17,178 nt of DNA from Lysinibacillus sp. (GTDB lineage Bacteria > Bacillota > Bacilli > Bacillales_A > Planococcaceae). The stretch is taken from contig JAAYHP010000474.1 in assembly GCA_012735355.1 (NCBI GenBank), positions 1 through 17,178 of the forward strand, written 5' to 3'. Below, one piece after another: positions 1 to 6,625 of the stretch. The notes under the pieces are model-generated. The model searched no databases and was not told the DNA's origin. It worked only from the letters and a program-made list of their open reading frames with translations. The stretch's first letter is position 1, and each line of letters opens with the position of its first letter. A program made the translations under genes and the position numbers.

Positions 1-903
1 CCTTAATGCAGCAACATATAGCTTATCACCAAAATATGCCATTCCAGAAGGAGCCCACGTTTTGTTAGGGCCGGATGTAAAAAGAGGAGAAACCATGTTT
101 TCCTTTTGCTCTGTTCCTTCTATGATAGGCCAGCCATAGTTTTTTCCTATTTCAATTCGGTTAATTTCGTCATTGGCTTGATTACCATGTTCACTCGCAT
201 ACATCGTACCATCTGATGCCCATGCTAACCCTTGGGGGTTTCGGTGTCCGTAACTAATTACGTAAGAGTTAGGAAAAGGGTTATCCTGTGGTATGGAGCC
301 GTCTAAATTAAGGCGAAGAATCTTCCCACCTAATGAATTCAAATCTTGTGCTATGGACGATTGAAGTGCATCCCCTGTAGTAGCATAAAGCATACCATCG
401 GGGCCAATTTTTAACCTCCCACCATGATGAACTCGACCACTCGGAATTTTATCCAGCAGCACTGCTTCTTCAGTCCATTGATTCTCCTCAAGCTTCAATC
501 GAACAATTCGATTAAACTGTCCAGTATCATCAACATATGTGTAGTAGCCATAAGCTTCATTTGATTGCAAGAAGTCTGGTGCTAATACAAAGCCTAAAAA
601 TCCTGCCTCTTGAGCAGTAGCAAGAGGTTTTTCGAAAAGTACTTGTTGTCTTTCAATTTTTCCATTTTCTACTTTTACAATATTCCCCCTACGTTCCGAA
701 AGGTAGAAAGTTTCTTCTACTTTTTCAATGGACCAAGGGATTTGAAGATTATTTGCAATTTCTTCAATCTGCAAAGTTGCTGTTGTTGCTATTGAATGGT
801 TTACAGTTGATTCAGTTAATTGCTCCGTTACTTGCGGAGGCTTCATCGGTGAACAACCAACAACAAGGAAAACAAGGATCGTCATCGGAATGAACGCCTT
901 CAT
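1..903 (-). CDS. PQQ-type glucose/sorbosone dehydrogenase family lipoprotein (3' end cut by window edge)
   Basis: Reading the minus strand from an ATG at 903 gives 301 codons without a stop, running off the left edge, so the C-terminus is missing. Residues 1-17 form a lipoprotein signal with lipobox LVVGC (Cys17), so the mature protein should be anchored outside the cell. The body matches the soluble aldose sugar / sorbosone dehydrogenase beta-propeller family: GRVHHGGRLKIGPDG, YATTGDA, the ISYGHRNPQGLAW stretch, and EHGNQANDEINRIEIGKNYGWP-like signatures are all visible. Members of this family oxidise aldose sugars using pyrroloquinoline quinone; activity and substrate here are inferred. AAGGGGG lies 6-7 bases before the ATG and fixes the start. 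It is transcribed away from the small plus-strand gene at 1284 and is not part of the hydrogenase operon. Confidence 0.85.
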   Translation of the reverse strand, partial: MKAFIPMTILVFLVVGCSPMKPPQVTEQLTESTVNHSIATTATLQIEEIANNLQIPWSIEKVEETFYLSERRGNIVKVENGKIERQQVLFEKPLATAQEAGFLGFVLAPDFLQSNEAYGYYTYVDDTGQFNRIVRLKLEENQWTEEAVLLDKIPSGRVHHGGRLKIGPDGMLYATTGDALQSSIAQDLNSLGGKILRLNLDGSIPQDNPFPNSYVISYGHRNPQGLAWASDGTMYASEHGNQANDEINRIEIGKNYGWPIIEGTEQKENMVSPLFTSGPNKTWAPSGMAYFGDKLYVAALR

Positions 904-1063
904 CGAAATCCCCCTTCATTTTTCTTTTACCATTAACATGAACCATTTTCCCCTTGTCTAATCCTTTTTCCTTCGAGTTTGCAACAAAAAAAGACTCCAA
1001 CAATATGTTTAGAGCCTTAGATTGAACATTATTTTTAGGTTTGAAATTGTTTTACTTTGTCCA

Positions 1064-1075
1064 CAGATTAATCTG
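1064..1075. repeat. 12-base perfect palindrome CAGATTAATCTG
   Basis: CAGATTAATCTG equals its own reverse complement. It lies in the divergent intergenic region, ten bases left of the larger inverted repeat. A palindrome of this size is compatible with an operator for a dimeric regulator, but there is no direct evidence for a binding protein. Confidence 0.5.
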
Positions 1076-1085
1076 CATTTTCAAT

Positions 1086-1121
1086 ATATGGGGGATAAAC
1101 GTGAGTATGTATCCCCCATAT
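1086..1121. repeat. Perfect 12-12-12 inverted repeat ATATGGGGGATA...TATCCCCCATAT
   Basis: The arms 1086-1097 and 1110-1121 are exact reverse complements, separated by 12 bases. The GC core of five G:C pairs stands out in AT-rich surroundings. Neither strand has a T-run after the second arm, so it does not look like a classical intrinsic terminator. Its place between divergent genes, about 25 bases upstream of a candidate -35 box, fits an operator or a cis-acting hairpin better. The function is unknown. Confidence 0.6.
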
Positions 1122-1145
1122 TACTAACTCTTAAAAACTTCTAAC

Positions 1146-1175
1146 TTGTTCAAAAAATAATATTTCCATTATAAT
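1146..1175 (+). promoter_or_regulatory. Candidate sigma-A promoter for the small membrane protein gene
   Basis: A perfect -10 box TATAAT (1170-1175) is preceded at 18 bases by TTGTTC (1146-1151), which matches only half of the -35 consensus. It would start transcription about 100 bases before the ATG at 1284. The strength rests on the -10 box; AT-rich DNA yields such matches by chance, so confidence is low. Confidence 0.35.
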
Positions 1176-1283
1176 ACAATACATGCATAATAGTTAGAAT
1201 TTTTCCACATCTATGGGTATCTGGATGGAGAACTTTTATTTATTGATCCTTTTACCTGGCCATTAAGAAAGGAAGATTGTTTT

Positions 1284-1514
1284 ATGATTATAGGAATAGT
1301 ATTGATAATATTTGGTATCGGCTTGATTCCGTTCGGGATTCAAGCTTTAAAAGAAGAATTGTCCATATCAAAAGATTTATCCTTTGGTAGAAAAATAATC
1401 GTTGTCATTGTTAGATTTATTGATACCTTGTCTTTCAATAATTATACAAGTTGGTTGTTCGGTCTTAGTCTCGTATTAATAATAGCCGGAATTGCTTCAA
1501 TCATATTACTTTAG
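1284..1514 (+). CDS. Small two-helix membrane protein of unknown function
   Basis: This is a 76-residue protein with two predicted transmembrane helices, roughly residues 2-21 and 57-76, joined by a charged loop (about residues 22-50) that contains two Lys/Arg patches. It has no cysteines, His clusters or family motifs that I recognise. The start is well supported: GAAAGGAAG sits about eight bases before the ATG. It is the only plus-strand gene in the window and ends 31 bases before the end of the convergent importer operon. No GC-rich terminator is visible between them. It is probably a real gene, judging by the SD sequence and the coherent hydrophobic pattern, but no function can be assigned. 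Confidence 0.65.
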   Translation: MIIGIVLIIFGIGLIPFGIQALKEELSISKDLSFGRKIIVVIVRFIDTLSFNNYTSWLFGLSLVLIIAGIASIILL

Positions 1515-1545
1515 ATTATATAGATAAATTTTAGACGAATTTTCC

Positions 1546-2157
1546 TTAACGAACGTTACATATATTATTAAAATCTATGATTCGGTCGCTAATCTTTTCA
1601 AGTAAATGAATATGGTGACTAATCGCTAATAATCCGATATTACGTTGTTTGACTAGTTTCATCATTGCATGCCAAATTTGGGCTTGTGTAATAGCATCAA
1701 ACATACTTGTAATTTCATCGGCGACAATATACCGGGTATTTGGGCTAAAGGCGCGTGCAATACAAAACCTTTGCAATTCACCGCCAGACAGTTCGCTAGG
1801 TCGCCGATTGAACCATTCCTTTTTAATCCCAAGTATATTTATAATTTCTTTATCTAGTCCCTCTACTTCTTCAATAACTTCTATAAGTTTCCACTTAGGA
1901 TTGACTACTTTCTCGGGATGTTGCCAAATTAATTGCACTGGGTAAATTCCTTGAAATTCCCCTTTTTCACCATCAATGATTACATCACCTTCAATTGGAG
2001 AGACATAATTAGTTATGATCTTCGCTAACGTTGTTTTTCCTGAACCACTTTTTCCATACATACCGACGATTTCACCTTGTTCAATTGTGAAGTTCAGATG
2101 TTTAAACAACCAGTCGGAACGTTCGTATTTAAAGCTTATATTTTTTATTTCAAGCAT
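1546..2157 (-). CDS. nikE: Nickel/peptide-type ABC importer ATPase 2 (NikE-like)
   Basis: This is a short ABC ATPase of 203 residues that would power the membrane pair encoded upstream. Visible motifs are Walker A GKSGSGKT (residues 35-42), a Q-loop around Gln79, signature LSGGELQR (123-130), Walker B YIVADE (143-148) and the switch His at about residue 181. It lacks the C-terminal extension of OppF-type subunits, in keeping with short nickel-importer ATPases. I chose the ATG at 2157, which overlaps the end of the preceding ATPase gene by eight bases and implies coupled translation. A GTG at 2184 would add nine residues but has no better SD. The nickel assignment is inferred from the adjacent hydrogenase genes and the binding protein, not from this sequence alone. 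Confidence 0.82.
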   Translation of the reverse strand: MLEIKNISFKYERSDWLFKHLNFTIEQGEIVGMYGKSGSGKTTLAKIITNYVSPIEGDVIIDGEKGEFQGIYPVQLIWQHPEKVVNPKWKLIEVIEEVEGLDKEIINILGIKKEWFNRRPSELSGGELQRFCIARAFSPNTRYIVADEITSMFDAITQAQIWHAMMKLVKQRNIGLLAISHHIHLLEKISDRIIDFNNICNVR

Positions 2158-3133
2158 AAAGGCATCGAACCATTTCGTTATCACTTATTTCTTGTAATTT
2201 AGGTTTTTTTATCCTACAAATTTTTGTTGCTTTAGGACATTGATCAGAAAACACGCAACCTTTTATAACGATAGACGGGGAAGGTTGCGAACTATCCATA
2301 GGAACAAATCCGTTTTGAGGTAATGCATTCCACAATGCTTTTGTATATGGGTGACGCAATTTTTCACCTTTCTTAGTAAAATTTTTTCGGGGTACAATTT
2401 CAACTGTTTCTCCTGCATAAAAGACTGCTATTTTATCGGCTATTTTTAGGGCAGCTTCTATATCATGAGTAATCATTACAATAGCCCGATGATCATTAGC
2501 TAATATTTTTAATTGGAGCAACAATTCGTCTAACGCTTCAAGATCTAATCCATTTGTTGGCTCATCGGCAATTATTAACTTTGCCTCACTTGCTAATGCC
2601 ATCGCAATAAATATTCGCCGTATCATCCCTCCCGACAAGGTGGATGGTATTTCCTTTATGATTGTTGGGGAAAGCCCAACCTTTTGAAAAATACTTTTTA
2701 ACACTTTTTGTTTGTTTTTTTGTTTAATGAATGTCTGTACTTGTTTTCCTACTTTCATTAAAGGATCAAGTGCATTCGTCATTTGTGGAAGGAGCATTAT
2801 GTCCTTTCCTCGAAGTTGTTTTTTCCTCTTTTCCGTCAACGGGCTCTTTTCAAAATTCACCGTACCTTCAATCATTGAGTTTTTCGGATGTATTCCTAAT
2901 ATGGCGTCGGCCAATAAACTTTTACCAGAACCACTTGCACCAACAATTGCGACGATTTCTCCATGATGAATCTTTAAATGAAAATCCCTTATGACATACA
3001 AACGCTCGGGAGTATATCCTTTTTCAACCCGTTCAATTGTTAATGAGAAGTTTTTTACTTCTAGTAAATAGTTTGCATGTCTCTCCTCGGGTACTGCATT
3101 TGTTGTATATGTAAGCTCATGTAAAATGCTCAT
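2150..3133 (-). CDS. nikD: Nickel/peptide-type ABC importer ATPase 1 (NikD-like)
   Basis: This is an ABC ATPase of 327 residues. It has Walker A GASGSGKS (residues 65-72), a Q-loop near Gln117, signature LSGGM (166-170), Walker B LIIADE (186-191) and the switch His in THD (223). The C-terminal ~60 residues carry the OppD/OppF-type extension with a Cys pattern (CVFSDQCPKATKIC, then a late RC). In that family, these cysteines can form a metal or Fe-S site. Its first ~25 residues are an extra leader before the ATPase fold. The ATG at 3133 follows AAAGGA at nine bases; a TTG directly before it (3136) is the alternative. It lies 16 bases after the second permease gene and overlaps the next ATPase gene by eight bases. 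Confidence 0.87.
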   Translation of the reverse strand: MSILHELTYTTNAVPEERHANYLLEVKNFSLTIERVEKGYTPERLYVIRDFHLKIHHGEIVAIVGASGSGKSLLADAILGIHPKNSMIEGTVNFEKSPLTEKRKKQLRGKDIMLLPQMTNALDPLMKVGKQVQTFIKQKNKQKVLKSIFQKVGLSPTIIKEIPSTLSGGMIRRIFIAMALASEAKLIIADEPTNGLDLEALDELLLQLKILANDHRAIVMITHDIEAALKIADKIAVFYAGETVEIVPRKNFTKKGEKLRHPYTKALWNALPQNGFVPMDSSQPSPSIVIKGCVFSDQCPKATKICRIKKPKLQEISDNEMVRCLYA

Positions 3134-3149
3134 CAATTAAATCCTTTCT

Positions 3150-3983
3150 TTATTCACGGTTTATAAATTTTCGGAGATTGTTACCTAATGCATCGAAAAT
3201 GGCAACCATTGCGATAAGTGATATACCAGGAAAGAGTACTAACCACCACATTCCAGTTGATAAATATTTCATCGACTCGGATAAAATTATACCTATTGCA
3301 GGTTGTTCAGGTGATAAACCAAATCCTAAAAATGTAATTGCCGATTCATGTAGTATTGCATGCGGAAATAATAAAACAAACCCTACGAATAACTGAGGGA
3401 TTAAATGTGGGATAAAATGATGTTTTACAATCCACATTCGTGATTTTCCTAATTTCTTTGATAATTGTACATATTCAGCTGATTTAATTTGCATTATTTC
3501 CGCACGTAATACTCGAGTCAAAGTAGGCCAATGGGTTAATGCAATTCCAACGACAATTCCTTTTATGCCTCCACCTAACACAAAAGCAATTAAAATTAAT
3601 GCTACAAGATGGGGGATGCTTAAAAATAAATCTATTAAAATCGTTACAATATAATCTAATAGTCTACTCTTGGAAGCTAACAAGCTTAAAGTTAAGGCAA
3701 GAACAGCACTAATGGATGATGCTAATAATCCGACTTGAAAACTTAAATTTAAACCTTTTAATGTTCGCATAAACATATCCCGGCCTAACCAATCCGTTCC
3801 AAACAAATGGACTAAAGAGGGACTTAAGTTTTTTTCGCTCAAATTTGCTTCAATTTGTTCTTCTCCGATTAAAAAGCCACTTAGAACGAAGATGAAAAAG
3901 AAAAATAATAGTCCTATAATTTTTAACAAAAGACGTTTTCGATGAATCGTATTTTGAGAATCCATTTGAAAGGTACTTTTCAT
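3150..3983 (-). CDS. nikC: Nickel/peptide-type ABC importer permease 2 (NikC-like)
   Basis: This 277-residue integral membrane permease is of the DppC/NikC type. An N-terminal helix lies at about residues 20-40, followed by the family motif FGTDWLGRDMF (about 61-71), and then four to five helices (about 82-104, 111-135, 138-150, 196-220, 244-264). The cytoplasmic coupling loop SAEYVQLSKKLGKSRMW (168-184) corresponds to the EAA loop, and FLGFGLSPEQPAIG follows it, as is typical. Its ATG overlaps the stop of the first permease gene by four bases (ATGA), so the two are translationally coupled. It should form the translocation pore with that permease. Nickel as substrate is inferred from context. 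Confidence 0.87.
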   Translation of the reverse strand: MKSTFQMDSQNTIHRKRLLLKIIGLLFFFFIFVLSGFLIGEEQIEANLSEKNLSPSLVHLFGTDWLGRDMFMRTLKGLNLSFQVGLLASSISAVLALTLSLLASKSRLLDYIVTILIDLFLSIPHLVALILIAFVLGGGIKGIVVGIALTHWPTLTRVLRAEIMQIKSAEYVQLSKKLGKSRMWIVKHHFIPHLIPQLFVGFVLLFPHAILHESAITFLGFGLSPEQPAIGIILSESMKYLSTGMWWLVLFPGISLIAMVAIFDALGNNLRKFINRE

Positions 3984-4972
3984 ATCATTTCACCATTTTT
4001 CATCCGTAAGTAGATGATGTAATACAACAAATCTGCAAGTAAATTTCCAACAAATACGAAAAATGCACTAAATACGACGATTCCTAACAAAAGAGGAACA
4101 TCACTATTTAAACCTGCTTGAACAATCGCTTGTCCTAAACCAGGATAAGAAAAAACTTGTTCCGCTAAAATAACGCCTCCGAACAATTCTCCAAAGGAAG
4201 TAAAATGAACGGAAATAGCAGGGAATAGCGTATTTCTAAAACCATGCCTCGCAAATAAGAGAATTCCTTCTTCTCCTTTTGCTCGAGCAAATCGTATAAA
4301 TTCTGCATCTAAAATCTCTACCACTTTTTGTCTTGTATGTAAGGCGATATTGGAAACGCCGATAATGCTTAAAGTCAATGCAGGTAGCAGTATATGTTTT
4401 AAACGATCCAACAAAGTCACTTCTTCCGCCAACATCCCGATTGGAGTACCCAATCCTATCGGATATAGGCCAAGCCATAAAGAGAACACAATTAATAGTA
4501 ATATGGCAATCCAAAAGGTAGGTGTTGAAGCAAGGGTGAAACAGTAAAATTTTATTGCTCGATCAATGATAGTTCCTTTATTCATGCCCGCAATCACACC
4601 TAATCCATAGCCAAATATTCCTGAAACAGCCCAAGAGATTGCCATTAATGCAAAGGATGCTAAAAACTTTTCCTGAATGATAGAAAATACGTCTTGGCGA
4701 TATAAAAGGGAAGTTCCTAAATCCCCTTGTAAAAACATTTTCATCCAATTAAAAAATTGCTTGTACTTTGGTTCATTAACTCCAAAATGTTCAGCGATTT
4801 CTTCTTTTTGTTCTTCGCTAACAACCATCATTTCGGCACCGAGATACGATTGAACCGGATCTACAGGAGAGAAACTAACGAGTGTAAAAGATAAAGCGAT
4901 AACGGCAAATAGCAATATAGTAAATTTCATTGTTCGCAAAAGAATAAACTTAGCTATATTCGTTAGTTGCAA
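3980..4972 (-). CDS. nikB: Nickel/peptide-type ABC importer permease 1 (NikB-like)
   Basis: This 330-residue permease is of the DppB/NikB type. Helices lie at about residues 13-34, 103-128, 147-168, 194-212, 253-270 and 293-318. The region between helices 1 and 2 has the family features SPVDPVQSYLG (34-44) and GDLGTSL (83-89), and the coupling loop is DAEFIRFARAKG (222-233), with FSYPGLGQA (274-282) near the end. The start is a TTG at 4972, with AGAAGG about nine bases before it. An ATG at 4930 would cut into the first helix. It follows the binding-protein gene by 26 bases and overlaps the next permease gene by four. Confidence 0.87.
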   Translation of the reverse strand: MQLTNIAKFILLRTMKFTILLFAVIALSFTLVSFSPVDPVQSYLGAEMMVVSEEQKEEIAEHFGVNEPKYKQFFNWMKMFLQGDLGTSLLYRQDVFSIIQEKFLASFALMAISWAVSGIFGYGLGVIAGMNKGTIIDRAIKFYCFTLASTPTFWIAILLLIVFSLWLGLYPIGLGTPIGMLAEEVTLLDRLKHILLPALTLSIIGVSNIALHTRQKVVEILDAEFIRFARAKGEEGILLFARHGFRNTLFPAISVHFTSFGELFGGVILAEQVFSYPGLGQAIVQAGLNSDVPLLLGIVVFSAFFVFVGNLLADLLYYIIYLRMKNGEMI

Positions 4973-4998
4973 CGTTATCTACCTTCTTTCTATACTAA

Positions 4999-6606
4999 TT
5001 ACTCCTCCCACGTCCAATCAGAAATAAATTCTGTAATCGGCCAACCGTGCCCATGGGGTTGTATTTTTTGCTCACCAATATTTAAGTTTTCATTTATAAA
5101 ATATACATGTTGTAGATTTACTAACCACACCCAAGGGGCATCCCCCAGCGCTGAAAAACCAGTTTCTCCATCCCATTGGGCCTTTTTCCAAAATTGATTT
5201 GCCTCTTCTTGTGTTGTTGCGGTAATTGCTTGTTCCATATATTGATCTACTTTTACGTTTTCATAATAGTTTGCATTGGAATAACCTTGCCCGCGATACT
5301 CGCTATGGTAAAGATGGTACATCTCAATCGGATCATGGCTACCCCATCCCATTAAAACAGGAGTGGTATGCATGATTTCTTCTATTTCACTCCGACTTTT
5401 TCCTTCTGTTTTTACGTCGATTCCGATTTGTTTCACCATTTGTTTAAAGGCGATTGCTAACGATTGTCGCGTTTGATCATTTGCAGGATAAACTAGGGTA
5501 AAACTTGCTTCTACTCCATCTTTTTCAAAGATACCGTCAGCATTTTTCGACCATCCGCCATCGATTAATATTTTTTCTGCTTCTTCTAAATTTCCATCTT
5601 CAAATACCGTTTCTTCATTCCACCAAGGCAACTTGTCTGCGACAGAAAATGCGGGCGTTCCGAATCCTTCAAGTACATCTTCAACTAATTGCTCTCGATT
5701 AATGAAAACATTGAGTGCTTTTCGAATGGCAACATCCGACGTCACTTCATGACCAATCTCAACCCCTTTTACGGAATCGAAGGTCGGTTTTACGAAAGGC
5801 AACATAATGCCGCGATTGTCCACACTATCCAATGCTAATAATTTCATTCCAGATATATCTTCTTTCGCCAAATGTGGTGGAACAGCTACAATATCTACTT
5901 GTCCCGCCTTGGCAGCTAAAAAAGCGGAATATTCTGATAAAAATAGAAAGGTTAATTTTTTAAATGGTGATTTTTTGCCGTAATAATAAGGATTTTCTTC
6001 GACAATTAATTGCTGTCCTTTATCCCATTGGACTAATTTGTACGGTCCTGACCCAATCGGATTTTCATTATACTTTTCAGAATAAGCATGTTCAGGTACA
6101 ATTCCAAGCATTGTTAAAATATATAAAAATGTTGATTGGGGTTTTTCTAAAGTAAATTTCACTGTATATGAATCTAGCTTCTCCATCTTTTTTAAGTTGT
6201 GCAAATCGACGACTGAATGACTATTTTTTGCTGTTTCAAAAGTAAAAATGACATCATCGATAGTTAGTGACTCTCCGTCGGAAAATTTCACATCATCCCG
6301 AATCTGTACTGTCCAATCTAATCCATCGGGACTTACTTCATATGCAACTGCTAAATCATATTGAACGTTAAAATGACGATCTAGTGTAAGCAATGTACTT
6401 TGAAATAAAGGCGATCCATACCTTCCCCAACCAGTCGTTGGGTCAAATCCATCGGTAGGTTCTGATCCTATCGCTAAAACTAAACTATCTTTTTCTCTTT
6501 CATTCTTCTCTGAGATTTCATTAGAACTTGAAGTGGAACATGCTACTAGCATGAAACTTGCTAATATTACTGTTAGCATCCCTAAATATATATTGCGAAC
6601 GTTCAC
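4999..6606 (-). CDS. nikA: Extracytoplasmic substrate-binding lipoprotein, probable nickel-binding (NikA/NikZ-like)
   Basis: This 535-residue family-5 solute-binding protein would capture the substrate outside the cell. Residues 1-23 are a lipoprotein signal ending in LVAC (Cys23). Family signatures include PTDGFDPTTGWGRYGSPLFQ, LSPDGLDWT-like YEVSPDGLDW, KFSDGESLTIDDVIF and NPIGSGPYKL. Near the C-terminus, PHGHGW places two histidines (about 518 and 520) where Campylobacter NikZ-type proteins use a His pair to hold nickel; that match is inferred from memory of the family. I chose the GTG at 6606 because AAAGGTGAT (6611-6619) precedes it at good spacing. Upstream TTG 6633 and ATG 6624 lack an SD, and TTG 6633 would overlap hypF. 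The gene directly follows hypF with no promoter gap, which ties nickel import to hydrogenase assembly. Peptide transport remains possible. Confidence 0.85.
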   Translation of the reverse strand: MNVRNIYLGMLTVILASFMLVACSTSSSNEISEKNEREKDSLVLAIGSEPTDGFDPTTGWGRYGSPLFQSTLLTLDRHFNVQYDLAVAYEVSPDGLDWTVQIRDDVKFSDGESLTIDDVIFTFETAKNSHSVVDLHNLKKMEKLDSYTVKFTLEKPQSTFLYILTMLGIVPEHAYSEKYNENPIGSGPYKLVQWDKGQQLIVEENPYYYGKKSPFKKLTFLFLSEYSAFLAAKAGQVDIVAVPPHLAKEDISGMKLLALDSVDNRGIMLPFVKPTFDSVKGVEIGHEVTSDVAIRKALNVFINREQLVEDVLEGFGTPAFSVADKLPWWNEETVFEDGNLEEAEKILIDGGWSKNADGIFEKDGVEASFTLVYPANDQTRQSLAIAFKQMVKQIGIDVKTEGKSRSEIEEIMHTTPVLMGWGSHDPIEMYHLYHSEYRGQGYSNANYYENVKVDQYMEQAITATTQEEANQFWKKAQWDGETGFSALGDAPWVWLVNLQHVYFINENLNIGEQKIQPHGHGWPITEFISDWTWEE

Positions 6607-6610
6607 ATTA

Positions 6611-6619
6611 ATCACCTTT
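6611..6619 (-). promoter_or_regulatory. SD sequence deciding the binding-protein start
   Basis: AAAGGTGAT on the minus strand pairs well with the 3' end of 16S rRNA (AGGAGGTGATC type) and places the initiation codon at GTG 6606. It lies within seven bases of the hypF stop (6626), so ribosomes finishing hypF could reinitiate here. Confidence 0.6.
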
Positions 6620-6625
6620 ATCATA

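Larger units (their letters stand above)
904..1283. other. Divergent intergenic region with two dyads
   Basis: This 380-base AT-rich stretch separates the minus-strand dehydrogenase gene from the plus-strand small membrane protein gene. It contains a 12-base perfect palindrome (1064-1075), a 12-base perfect inverted repeat with a 12-base spacer (1086-1121) and a plausible sigma-A promoter facing right (1146-1175). I see no convincing gene in it. An 18-codon ATG frame at 1213-1266 lacks an SD sequence. I could not identify a clear promoter for the leftward dehydrogenase gene. Confidence 0.7.

Noticed and set aside
812..1003. 63-codon minus-strand frame over the start of the dehydrogenase gene
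   Set aside because: It lies out of frame with the well-supported lipoprotein gene at 1-903 and has an unlikely composition (clusters of charged residues, then Cys/Trp).
1213..1266. 18-codon ATG frame upstream of the small membrane protein gene, possible leader peptide
   Set aside because: It has no SD sequence and no attenuator structure after it.
1515..1545. Terminator between the convergent small gene and nikE
   Set aside because: Only AT-rich short complementarity (AAATT/AATTT) is present; there is no GC stem with a T-run.
1649..1945. Plus-strand open frames inside the ATPase genes
   Set aside because: They are antisense to conserved ABC ATPase motifs, without SD or protein-like features.
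4236..4514. 92-codon minus-strand frame inside the first permease gene
   Set aside because: It is a different-frame shadow of a clear permease with continuous family motifs.
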